A program made the position numbers and the translations under genes. Of a stretch of 5,948 nucleotides of DNA, positions 1 to 5,948 are shown in pieces. Source of the stretch: Rhodospirillales bacterium. GTDB lineage: Bacteria > Pseudomonadota > Alphaproteobacteria > Rhodospirillales > Casp-alpha2. Position 1 is the first letter of the stretch, and every line of letters starts with the position of its first letter. Location: assembly GCA_021775275.1 (NCBI GenBank), contig JAJFIE010000536.1:1-5948 (forward strand), in the 5' to 3' direction. Below the pieces are notes generated by a model. It ran no database searches, was not told where the DNA came from, and was given only the letters and a program-made list of their open reading frames with translations.

Positions 1-1
1 T

Positions 2-1117
2 CCCCTGAGCACCACCCAGGCGTCTCTGTTCACCAGTTCCGTGCAGGCTGGCTTCGTGGTGGGGACGCTGATCAGCGCGCTGCTCTCTCTGGCGGACCGG
101 CTGGAGCCTCGGCGCTTTTTTATGGTATCCGCACTGCTGGCGTCGGTGGCCAACGCCCTGATTTTGGTGTTCGATCCGGGCGCCGCGCCGGTCTATGTCC
201 TGCGCTTTATCACCGGCATGTGCATGGCCGGGATCTACCCCGTGGGCATGAAGATGGCCGCCACCTGGGCCAAGGGGGATTTGGGCCTGTTGGTCGCCAT
301 TCTGGTCGGCGCGTTAACGCTGGGCTCGGCCTCGCCGCATCTGTTTAACGCTTTTGGCGGCGTGGACTGGCGCTTCACAATTGGCGCGACCTCCATGGTC
401 GCGCTGGTCGCCGCGCTGGGGATCAATCTCTTCAAATCAGGATCGAAACAGGTCAAATCACCGCCGCTGGATCTGCATCACCTGACCCGGGCCTTTCGCA
501 CGCCGTCGCTGCGTCTGGCGAATTTCGGTTATCTGGGGCACATGTGGGAATTGTACGCCATGTGGGCCTGGATCGGCGTGTTTCTGGATGCGAGTTTCCG
601 CCTGAACTCTGGCGGTATGGATTTTGGCGGAACTGAGCCCGCTGTACTGGCCCGGACGGCGACATTTGTGGTCATGGGTGTGGGCGGGGTGATCGGTTGT
701 GTGGCGGGCGGCTGGCTGGCTGATCGCTATGGCCGCACCCGGCTGACCATGGCGGCCATGGCGGCGAGTGGCGCCTGTGCGGTCATCGTCGGATCATTGT
801 TTGGCGCGCACCCCATATTGCTTACCGCCGTATGTCTGATCTGGGGCATCACCGTGATTGCGGACTCGGCCCAGTTTTCCGCCAGCGTGACGGAGCTTTC
901 GGAGCCTGAACTGATCGGCACCATGCTGACGGTGCAGACCTGCGCCGGATTCCTGCTGACCCTGATCACCATTCACCTGATGCCCCTGCTGGTCGCGGCG
1001 GCGGGATGGCCTGTGGCGTTTGCGACGCTGGCCATCGGTCCGGCGTTTGGTGTCTGGGCCATGGGAAAATTACGAAAACACCCGGATGCGGCGCGTCTTG
1101 CCGGGGGTCGGGGGTGA
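2..1117 (+). CDS. MFS transporter, 5'-truncated (substrate unknown)
   Basis: This is the last 371 residues of an inner-membrane transporter of the major facilitator superfamily. The reading frame is open from base 2 with no stop and no convincing start, so the true start lies before the window; the GTG at 41 is internal. Two copies of the MFS loop motif (consensus G-x-x-x-D-R-x-G-R-R) are visible. A degenerate ADRLEPRR is at fragment residues 31-38, and a canonical GGWLADRYGR is at 236-245. These mark the TM2-TM3 loop of each six-helix half, so only about one to two helices seem to be missing. A polar loop around fragment residues 144-172 separates the halves. The segment YLGHMWELYAMWAW (fragment residues 177-190) recalls proteins loosely labelled NarK/CynX-like, but substrate cannot be inferred. 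The C-terminus is short and basic. The gene ends 21 bases from the end of the convergent RTX gene. The MFS assignment is firm; the role is open. Confidence 0.93.
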   Translation, partial: PLSTTQASLFTSSVQAGFVVGTLISALLSLADRLEPRRFFMVSALLASVANALILVFDPGAAPVYVLRFITGMCMAGIYPVGMKMAATWAKGDLGLLVAILVGALTLGSASPHLFNAFGGVDWRFTIGATSMVALVAALGINLFKSGSKQVKSPPLDLHHLTRAFRTPSLRLANFGYLGHMWELYAMWAWIGVFLDASFRLNSGGMDFGGTEPAVLARTATFVVMGVGGVIGCVAGGWLADRYGRTRLTMAAMAASGACAVIVGSLFGAHPILLTAVCLIWGITVIADSAQFSASVTELSEPELIGTMLTVQTCAGFLLTLITIHLMPLLVAAAGWPVAFATLAIGPAFGVWAMGKLRKHPDAARLAGGRG

Positions 1118-1138
1118 GGCCGTCAATAACCGGGCTGG

Positions 1139-4100
1139 TCAGCCGACTTCAAAATCGGTGGAATCCAGGTCGACGCCGCTGGTGTTGCCGACCAGGCTGA
1201 ACCCGCCCGCCGCCGAGCCGTTGTTGTCGAAATACAGATCGTCGTTTCCGTCCTGAATGAAATTGGCGCTGGCGTTGTTGGCGTTGGTGCCATCATAGGT
1301 GCCGGCGATGATATCGAAGGTAACACTGCCGCCATTCAGGGAATTGATATCGATTTTTACCTTGTCCGCCCCTTTGGTAAAGTCCGTGATGGTCGCTGTG
1401 CCTGAAGATTCGCTGAAGAAGAACGTATCCGCCCCGGTGCCGCCGCTCAGGATATCCGTCCCCGGTCCGGACTCCAGGAAATCATCGCCGTCACCGCCAA
1501 TAAGGGTGTCGTTGCCGGCGCCACCAATGAGCGTGTCATTGCCCGCGCCGCCAGTCAGGTTATCGTCGCCGAGGCCGCCGACCAGTTTGTCATTTCCGGC
1601 GGCGCCATCAATGATATCGGCTGCGGTACTGCCGAAATAGAAATCGTCGCCCGTGGTCCCGGTTTCATTGAGGGCCACCGTGCTGCCGATCCTGAACAAT
1701 GCTGTTCTGACCCCGAAATCGGAGGCGCCATCCCCATCGGTCGATTGCCAGGTTACGACGAAACTGCCGTCCGGCAGCGGCGTGATCGCCGGGTTGGTTT
1801 CCTGCCCGGAGACTATCGTGTTAATCAGGAATTCCGATCCGATCACGTTGCCGCTGGCGTCATACCTTTGCCCATAAATGCCGTCCGTCCCGGCGGAATC
1901 CTGCCCCAGTGATTCCCAGACCACGACGAACCCGCCGTCCACCAGCCCGGTGACCTCCGGGAACTCCTGATTACTGGCGGTCGTGGTGTTAACCAGAAAT
2001 TCGCTGCCCGCAGCCGTCCCGGAGGAGTCATAACGCTGCCCGTAGATATCGTAGGTTCCCCCGTGATCCGACGCCCAGACGGTCACGAATCCGCCGTCGG
2101 TCAGGCCAGAGGCGACGGCGTCGATCTGCGAGCCCGTCGTGGTTGTGCTGGTGATGAATTCAGCGCCGAGAGCGGTCCCGGTATCATCATAGATTTTGGC
2201 ATGGACATCATCGGTGGTGCCATTCCCTTCCGACCAGGCGACGACGAAACCGCCTCCCGACAGCGCCGTGACATGCGGGTCCGGTTGCACCGGGGAGGCG
2301 GCGGCGACCGTGTTCACGGTGAACTCAGCGCTAACCGCCGTACCCGTGCTGTCAAACACCCTGGCGAAGACATCGAAATTCGCACTGTTCGGACCAATCC
2401 ACGTCACCACGTAACCGCCGTTGACGAGTCCCGTCACGGACGCGTTGATCTGCGCCCCCGTGGTCGTGGTGTTGACAACGGTTTCCGGCCCTTTCATATC
2501 GCTGGTCTTGGAGAAACGCTGCATGTAGATGTCGTTGTCGCCGCTGTGGTCCGACTGCCAAACCACGACATAGTCGTCGCTCCCGATCGTGGCGACGGTG
2601 TTCGCCGATCCCACTGTCGACTGAACCCCCGTGCTGGTGGTATTAACGGTGGATTCCGTTTCAATCGGCGAGCCTGAAAAATCGAACCGTTGGGCGACAA
2701 TATCGCCTGTGCCGCCCTCATTGAAAACGACAACGTATGAGCCGTCGCTAAATGGCGTAATGGACGGTTTATCCTGAGTTCCGGTTGTCGTCGTGTTGAC
2801 GGGACCTTCAACGCCGTCCGTCGTCGTCACCGCGCGCACTGTCACATTGACGGTCGCGGTTGAAGTGTTTCCTGCCTCGTCTGTGACCTGAAAACCGAAG
2901 CTGTCCGTGCCGGTAAAACCGATAGTGGGGACATAGGTATAGCCGCCCGTCGCGGTCACCGTCGCAGCGCCATTGGCGGCGGCGCTGGTCAATGCGTAAC
3001 TTAACTGCGCTGCGCTGCTGTCGCCGTCCGTTGCCCTGAGGGTATGGCTTTCACTAAGACCTTCCTGTGTGAACAGAACACCGGAAATCGCCGATGGCGG
3101 CAACTTGGGGATGACCGTCACCGTGGCTTCAACCGTATTTGGCTCATCCTGAGGCGGTGGTGGCGGAGGTGGAGCGAGAGATGTGGAAAATGCTGTCTCT
3201 GCCGTCGTACTTTGCTGTGCTTGTGTTGCGTCCGCCAGCGCCGAGGTATCATCCGCCCCGGTCGATGGGGATAACTGGGTTTGTGCAGTGGTGACCGAAC
3301 TGAAACTGTCACCGGAGGTGTCGCCGCTAAACAGATTGTCACTTCCGCTATCGAAGGATGATTGCATAGACTCAGATGTCGTCGCCGGATCGCTCAGTGA
3401 GGCTTCGGTCACCGTCACATCATCAGCGGCGGTTTCCGTTCCGACAACGGATGTTCCTGCATCAATGGCGGCCTGTGTGGCCTCTTCAACGCTGGCGCCG
3501 TCTGCTATGGCTTCGTTAAAGGCGGCTTCCGCTGCGGCAATGGCGTCTTCGTCGCCATCGAAGGCGCCGGCCTCGTTTGCTGCCTGGGCGAAGGCCGACT
3601 CTTCGTCTGTTGTTGCGTCGTCATCCGCCGTCCCGTCTGCCGCGACCTGATCGTCGGTTGTTCCATCATCGACCGCCTCGCCATCGACTACTTCACCGTC
3701 AATGACGTCGTCATCAACAATCTCCTCGTCGATAATCTCTTCTTCGATAACGTCTTCCTCAACCACCGCATCTTCGTCGGTTGTCTCTTCGCCGTCAGCC
3801 TCGGCGTCGGTTGTTTCGTCCTGCTGGGTTTGGTCATCCTGTGGTGGCGGGTTTTCCCCCGGTCGCGGCGGCGGGGGAGGCGGTGGCGGGTCGCCCGGAC
3901 GCCAGCCTTCGGGCATGGCGTTCATGGCCGAGCCATACCGCGCGATAACAGCGTCAGGCGGTAAAACGCGGGGCGGTGGCGGCGGGTCAAAGAAGCTGCG
4001 TAATTCGACCGTATCACCCGCACGGTTCAGGGTCTGGGTGCCGCCGGCGTTCTGGATGGTGACTTCGCCGATGGTTCCGTCGCGCTCGGCCACCAGCGAA

Positions 4101-4591
4101 ATAGCGTTTTCCTGCCCTTCCGGCGCAACGCTTCCGACGACCTGTGTTCCGCGAATACCGATCACACCGACCGGGGTCCTGATAAGGACGGCCTCGGGGT
4201 CTGTCTTGGCAATCGCGCCACTGACGAACGAGAAAATACCTTCGGTAATGTTAAGGGCGATATTCCCCGATTGACCGGCCGGGTCGTATATCAATTCATC
4301 AATGGTCATTTGTGCATCAGGGCCGATGGAGAGGATGCTCTCATCCTCGAACACGATAGCCAGATCGCCACCCGCACCTGTTTCAATGACATCATTGGAA
4401 AAAACCGCTTCGCCGCGCGACAGGGTTTTTCTTTCGCCACTAATATGGGTGACCGTCACCTGACCATTGAGGGATTCCGCGTGTCCGATACGTACCGGAA
4501 CGTCATCTGTTGCCTGTGCAATCTGCACATCATCCTGCGGGGCAGGCGCCGCTGGAACTGTACTCTCTGACGGATAAGAAGTATCCGGCAT
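1139..4591 (-). CDS. Modular FecR / cadherin-like / propeller-repeat / RTX protein, type I secretion substrate
   Basis: This is a complete 1150-residue protein, predicted to be exported in one step by type I secretion and to act outside or on the cell surface. Domains in order: N-terminal tail without a Sec signal (1-45); FecR-like domain (about 48-150); Pro-rich and acidic low-complexity linker (about 200-480) with polyproline runs at 203-207, 235-242 and 474-480; one cadherin-like/tandem-95 beta-sandwich (about 487-587); seven repeats of 51-57 residues (598-976); nine RTX nonapeptides (978-1058); and a secretion-type tail ending DSTDFEVG. I find no cysteine in the whole protein, and Asp/Glu greatly exceed Lys/Arg; both are usual for RTX proteins. 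The ATG at 4591 is preferred because GGAGAA lies 7 bases upstream. A TTG at 4606 would add five residues but would place that Shine-Dalgarno sequence inside the gene. The exporter-like ABC gene is divergent next door. An adhesin, biofilm-matrix or surface-layer role is likely. No protease, lipase or other catalytic motif was recognised, so the specific function is unknown. Confidence 0.95.
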   Translation of the reverse strand: MPDTSYPSESTVPAAPAPQDDVQIAQATDDVPVRIGHAESLNGQVTVTHISGERKTLSRGEAVFSNDVIETGAGGDLAIVFEDESILSIGPDAQMTIDELIYDPAGQSGNIALNITEGIFSFVSGAIAKTDPEAVLIRTPVGVIGIRGTQVVGSVAPEGQENAISLVAERDGTIGEVTIQNAGGTQTLNRAGDTVELRSFFDPPPPPRVLPPDAVIARYGSAMNAMPEGWRPGDPPPPPPPPRPGENPPPQDDQTQQDETTDAEADGEETTDEDAVVEEDVIEEEIIDEEIVDDDVIDGEVVDGEAVDDGTTDDQVAADGTADDDATTDEESAFAQAANEAGAFDGDEDAIAAAEAAFNEAIADGASVEEATQAAIDAGTSVVGTETAADDVTVTEASLSDPATTSESMQSSFDSGSDNLFSGDTSGDSFSSVTTAQTQLSPSTGADDTSALADATQAQQSTTAETAFSTSLAPPPPPPPQDEPNTVEATVTVIPKLPPSAISGVLFTQEGLSESHTLRATDGDSSAAQLSYALTSAAANGAATVTATGGYTYVPTIGFTGTDSFGFQVTDEAGNTSTATVNVTVRAVTTTDGVEGPVNTTTTGTQDKPSITPFSDGSYVVVFNEGGTGDIVAQRFDFSGSPIETESTVNTTSTGVQSTVGSANTVATIGSDDYVVVWQSDHSGDNDIYMQRFSKTSDMKGPETVVNTTTTGAQINASVTGLVNGGYVVTWIGPNSANFDVFARVFDSTGTAVSAEFTVNTVAAASPVQPDPHVTALSGGGFVVAWSEGNGTTDDVHAKIYDDTGTALGAEFITSTTTTGSQIDAVASGLTDGGFVTVWASDHGGTYDIYGQRYDSSGTAAGSEFLVNTTTASNQEFPEVTGLVDGGFVVVWESLGQDSAGTDGIYGQRYDASGNVIGSEFLINTIVSGQETNPAITPLPDGSFVVTWQSTDGDGASDFGVRTALFRIGSTVALNETGTTGDDFYFGSTAADIIDGAAGNDKLVGGLGDDNLTGGAGNDTLIGGAGNDTLIGGDGDDFLESGPGTDILSGGTGADTFFFSESSGTATITDFTKGADKVKIDINSLNGGSVTFDIIAGTYDGTNANNASANFIQDGNDDLYFDNNGSAAGGFSLVGNTSGVDLDSTDFEVG
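1142..1417 (-). other. C-terminal cap and putative type I secretion signal
   Basis: Residues 1059-1150 follow the RTX block. They open with [17 protein letters not shown], which matches the I-x-D-F-x-x-G-x-D-K-[IV] capping strand seen after many RTX rolls. The remainder is Gly/Asn/Asp-rich with alternating hydrophobics, and ends in an acidic-hydrophobic tail, [10 protein letters not shown]. Type I secretion signals lie uncleaved in the last several dozen residues and have no strict consensus, so the exact signal cannot be delimited here. Confidence 0.75.
1418..1660 (-). repeat. Nine consecutive RTX calcium-binding nonapeptides
   Basis: Residues 978-1058 fall into nine nine-residue units without a gap. 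They are [72 protein letters not shown] and GGTGADTFF. The central units match the RTX consensus G-G-x-G-x-D-x-L-x of the parallel beta-roll, which binds calcium between turns and drives folding after export. Units 5 and 6 are identical in protein but differ at five of 27 bases (1499-1525 against 1526-1552). Confidence 0.96.
1664..2800 (-). repeat. Seven tandem propeller-like repeats of 51-57 residues
   Basis: Repeats begin at residues 598, 649, 706, 759, 813, 867 and 923 (+ strand blocks 2648-2800, 2477-2647, 2318-2476, 2156-2317, 1994-2155, 1826-1993 and 1664-1825). The consensus runs: [VI]NT-T-T-T-G-x-Q, then [VI]T-x-L-x-DGG[FY]VV-x-W-x-S, then D-I-Y-x-Q-R-[FY]-D-x-S-G and a closing [S/A]EF. 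The aromatic after the VV strand is F623 in repeat 1 and W678, W731, W786, W839, W892 and W948 in the others, spaced 53-56 residues apart. Repeat 7 loses the YGQRYD segment (VRTALFRIG instead), as expected at an array end. I recognise this repeat from other RTX-type proteins. A beta-propeller fold with one blade per repeat is an inference. Confidence 0.88.
2831..3133 (-). other. Cadherin-like (tandem-95/Big_9 type) domain coding region
   Basis: Residues about 487-587 match the pattern of bacterial cadherin-like repeats found in large secreted adhesins. A strand carrying [19 protein letters not shown] is followed by an NGAATV turn, then [20 protein letters not shown] and a closing [17 protein letters not shown] strand. 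The [14 protein letters not shown] signature is the clearest evidence. Such domains usually occur in long tandem arrays as calcium-stiffened spacers; here there is only one copy. It sits directly before the seven-repeat region, as a spacer between the low-complexity linker and the putative propeller. Confidence 0.85.
3602..3766 (-). repeat. Array of acidic pentapeptides encoded by 15-bp units
   Basis: Residues 276-330 fall into eleven consecutive five-residue units. The first seven are [30 protein letters not shown] and AVDDG; the units then degenerate ([20 protein letters not shown]). Two small or beta-branched residues followed by three mostly acidic or Gly residues recur in register. The DNA shows the same 15-base period: on the + strand, near-copies built on aatctc(c/t)tc(g/t)tcgat lie side by side around 3719-3764. 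This suggests growth by local duplication. The segment lies in the linker between the FecR domain and the cadherin-like domain, in a region very rich in Asp and Glu. Confidence 0.85.
4142..4450 (-). other. FecR-like domain coding region
   Basis: Residues about 48-150 of the RTX protein read as a FecR-family (PF04773-like) domain. The early beta-strands are followed by [20 protein letters not shown], the usual 'effects of a required threshold' segment. Then come [20 protein letters not shown], a hydrophobic [12 protein letters not shown] strand, and the closing [15 protein letters not shown], which matches the family's terminal V-x-T-P-x-x-x-x-x-x-G-T pattern. In classical FecR proteins the domain is periplasmic and belongs to anti-sigma regulators of iron uptake. 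Here there is no transmembrane helix and no sigma-factor gene nearby, so a structural or anchoring use is more likely. The domain call is strong; its role is inferred. Confidence 0.85.
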
Positions 4592-4598
4592 GATCGTC

Positions 4599-4604
4599 TT
4601 CTCC
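4599..4604 (-). promoter_or_regulatory. Ribosome binding site GGAGAA for the RTX gene
   Basis: On the minus strand GGAGAA stands 7 bases before the ATG at 4591, a good Shine-Dalgarno match and spacing. It decides the start: a TTG at 4606 in the same frame would leave this sequence inside the coding region and has no comparable site at a proper distance. Confidence 0.75.
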
Positions 4605-4680
4605 AAAACCTGGTTCTGACCCTGCCTTCAACAGCGCTTCATGCGGTTTATGACATCATGTTTTGAATGGCAGCCGCTTA

Positions 4681-4702
4681 TTGCCCTATTGTGTATAGGC
4701 AA
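4681..4702. promoter_or_regulatory. Interrupted inverted repeat, possible operator or leader hairpin
   Basis: The sequence TTGCC(C)TAT-TGTGT-ATAGGCAA has two 8-base arms that are exact reverse complements apart from one extra C in the left arm. It lies 90 bases from the RTX start and 116 bases from the exporter start, next to the most AT-rich part of the intergenic region. This is where a regulator controlling both genes could bind. It could also be a chance palindrome or an RNA hairpin; no regulator gene is visible in the window. Confidence 0.35.
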
Positions 4703-4818
4703 CAGGGTTTATTATTTATTAACGCAAACATAGCACGACTGGTTCTCCGGGGAAACCTGATGCGCGCTGTCGTATCGGTATTCCTGTTTGTTTGTCGAAT
4801 GGTTCCGGGCAAGACGCA

Positions 4819-5948
4819 ATGGCGAAGCATGACAAGAATGTATGGCTGAAAGCTGCGGCGCGACCATTGAGGCCGCTGATCGTGGAGATCTTCGCCGCGT
4901 CGCTGTTCGTCAATCTGCTTGCCCTGGCGACGCCGATTTTCGTGCTACAGGTCTATGACCGCGTCGTCGCCCAGTCGGGACTGACGACCCTGCAAGGACT
5001 TGTCATCGGTATGGCGCTGGTGATTTTTTTCGACTTCGCCATCCGCCAGGCGCGAAGCGGTTTGCTGCGCGAAGCCGCCATGAAGCTGGATATGGCCATC
5101 GGCGGCGGCATTTTCGACAAAATCATGTGTCTTCCCCTGCGTAAACTGGAACAGCGATCGGCGGCCTACTGGCAGGCCCTGTTTCATGATGTGGACACGG
5201 TGCGCAGCACCCTGTCGGGCGCGGCGGCCGTTGTCGCCGCCGACCTGCCTTTCGCCATTCTGGGACTGGTGCTCATCGCCCTGATCGCAGCCCCCGTCAG
5301 CTGGGTCATCGCCATCGCGATCCCGCTGTTTCTGGTGCTTGCGTGGCGCGCCGGATCAACCAACAGCGCCGCCGAACAATCCGAACGCCGCGCCGCCCTG
5401 CGACGGGACTCTCTGGTCGCGGAAATGATCGGCGCACGGACCACGGTCAAAGCCGTTGGCGGGCGGGGGTTCCTGCGCACGTTGTGGGAAAAGCGCCATG
5501 CCGAGACCCTGAGCCGGAGTATTGACCGTGGCGCCAGGGCTGACCGGCACCATAGCCTCGGCCACGCGCTGCACATTACGACCATTGTCGCCATGACCGC
5601 CGTCGGGGCCATTGGCATCCTGGAACAGCAACTGACCATCGGCGCCCTGGTTGCAGCCAATATGCTGGCCGCCCGGGTGATCGGGCCGCTCAATCAACTG
5701 GTTCAGCATTTCCGCACCTACAGCGCGTTTCGCCAGTCCATTGCCCGACTGAATCAGGTCTTTTCCATGACCGAGGATATTCAGGAACGGTCGGTCACGC
5801 TTGAGCGGCCAAGCGGCAAACTGGTCATCGAGCAAGCGATCTTTCGCTATGACAAGGACGATCAGAACAACGCTATCGAGGGTGTGGGGTGTGGTTTCGG
5901 GCCCGGCGGGTTGCATGCGCTGGTCGGCCCAAACGGGTGTGGCAAGAG
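4819..5948 (+). CDS. Type I secretion ABC transporter (permease/ATPase), 3'-truncated
   Basis: The first 376 residues of an inner-membrane ABC exporter of the HlyB/PrsD/LapB type, which uses ATP to push unfolded RTX proteins through an adaptor and a TolC-like channel. The permease domain is complete. Signature segments include NLLALATPIFVLQVYDRVV (residues 32-50), a second helix at about 57-75, paired helices near 133-155 and 158-178, and helices near 248-268 and 270-290. The nucleotide-binding domain opens at about residue 334 (KLVIEQAIFRYD) and reaches Walker A, GPNGCGK (370-376), where the window ends. The N-terminus begins almost directly with the first helix, so the C39 peptidase or peptidase-like domain of HlyB/LapB is absent, as in the shorter PrsD/AprD-like exporters. 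The ATG at 4819 is chosen although its ribosome binding site is poor; the frame stays open back to 4723 with a possible TTG at 4792. It is divergent from the RTX gene, its likely cargo. Confidence 0.93.
   Translation, partial: MAKHDKNVWLKAAARPLRPLIVEIFAASLFVNLLALATPIFVLQVYDRVVAQSGLTTLQGLVIGMALVIFFDFAIRQARSGLLREAAMKLDMAIGGGIFDKIMCLPLRKLEQRSAAYWQALFHDVDTVRSTLSGAAAVVAADLPFAILGLVLIALIAAPVSWVIAIAIPLFLVLAWRAGSTNSAAEQSERRAALRRDSLVAEMIGARTTVKAVGGRGFLRTLWEKRHAETLSRSIDRGARADRHHSLGHALHITTIVAMTAVGAIGILEQQLTIGALVAANMLAARVIGPLNQLVQHFRTYSAFRQSIARLNQVFSMTEDIQERSVTLERPSGKLVIEQAIFRYDKDDQNNAIEGVGCGFGPGGLHALVGPNGCGK

Larger units (their letters stand above)
4592..4818. other. Divergent intergenic region between RTX gene and its putative exporter
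   Basis: These 227 bases separate the starts of two divergent genes and must carry the promoters for both, unless one is read from elsewhere. The stretch is clearly AT-richer than the genes, above all at 4708-4733 (gtttattatttattaacgca and following). I see no strong sigma-70 type -35/-10 pair on either strand; TTGTGT (4689-4694) with TTATTT (4712-4717) at 17-base spacing on the + strand is a weak possibility. An interrupted inverted repeat lies at 4681-4702. No tRNA, riboswitch or small gene was recognised. Confidence 0.6.

Noticed and set aside
1133..1144. Inverted repeat GGCTGGTCAGCC at the convergent gene ends as a terminator
   Set aside because: It has a five-base stem with a two-base loop and no T-tract on either strand.
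2063..2677. Open frame of 204 codons on the + strand
   Set aside because: It is antisense to the propeller repeats, with an arginine/glycine-rich composition typical of a shadow frame in GC-rich DNA and no recognisable domain.
3183..3650. Open frame of 155 codons on the + strand, rich in Ala, Ser and Val
   Set aside because: It is antisense to the Ala/Asp/Thr-rich linker of the RTX protein; low complexity only.
3702..4274. Open frame of 190 codons on the + strand, rich in Ser and Gly
   Set aside because: It is antisense to the linker and FecR part of the RTX gene. Its Ser/Thr and Gly runs are mirror products of the Asp/Glu and Pro codons on the true coding strand.
4282..4295. DPAGQSG in the N-terminal region as a possible LapG-type cleavage site
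   Set aside because: LapA-type retention modules are cut at a di-alanine (such as TAAG or PAAG). No such motif occurs in the N-terminal region, so periplasmic release of the LapA kind is not supported.
4604..4606. TTG as start of the RTX gene, five codons upstream of the ATG
   Set aside because: The good GGAGAA site fits the ATG at 4591 and would fall inside the gene if TTG were used.
4741..4757. Imperfect symmetry GGTTCTCCGGGGAAACC before the exporter
   Set aside because: The arms contain a mismatch and a wobble pair, and the loop would be a single base, so it cannot form a stable hairpin and is weak as an operator.
4667..4849. Small + strand open frame of 60 codons in the intergenic region
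   Set aside because: There is no ribosome binding site, it overlaps the start of the exporter in another frame, and it has no recognisable features.
5184..5916. Two overlapping minus-strand open frames opposite the ABC exporter (169 and 186 codons)
   Set aside because: The exporter frame on the + strand carries clear family signatures throughout, and the antisense frames show none.

Overview
The window is about 60% GC by eye and reads as a chromosomal or accessory segment of a Gram-negative proteobacterium. An alphaproteobacterium is my best guess, based on codon usage, the form of the type I secretion ATPase and the FecR-RTX architecture; nothing here identifies the species. There are three genes: one complete, and two cut by the window edges.

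Layout. Positions 2-1117 (+) hold the 3' part of a major facilitator superfamily (MFS) transporter whose start lies before the window. After a 21-base convergent gap comes a single large gene, 1139-4591 (-), encoding a 1150-residue, cysteine-free, very acidic modular protein. Its parts, from the N-terminus, are: a FecR-type domain with no Sec signal peptide; a low-complexity linker with three polyproline runs and an array of acidic pentapeptides; one cadherin-like (tandem-95 type) beta-sandwich; seven degenerate repeats of about 54 residues that resemble a seven-bladed propeller; nine in-register RTX nonapeptides; and a C-terminal tail of the type I secretion kind. A 227-base AT-richer intergenic region follows. 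From 4819 (+) there is a divergently transcribed type I secretion ABC transporter (permease/ATPase), cut at its Walker A motif by the window end.

How they work together. The secreted RTX protein and the ABC exporter are head to head across a shared regulatory region. The simplest reading is a dedicated type I secretion locus: the ABC protein, with an adaptor (HlyD/LapC-like) expected just past the right edge and a TolC-like outer membrane channel, would export the RTX protein. It would fold outside the cell when calcium fills the nonapeptide roll. The MFS gene converges on the RTX gene and is probably functionally unrelated.

Most notable are the combination of a FecR domain with a seven-repeat putative propeller on one small RTX protein, the acidic pentapeptide array encoded by 15-bp DNA units, and the conserved Trp/Phe ladder through the seven repeats. 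I see no RNA gene, CRISPR array, insertion sequence or convincing factor-independent terminator.
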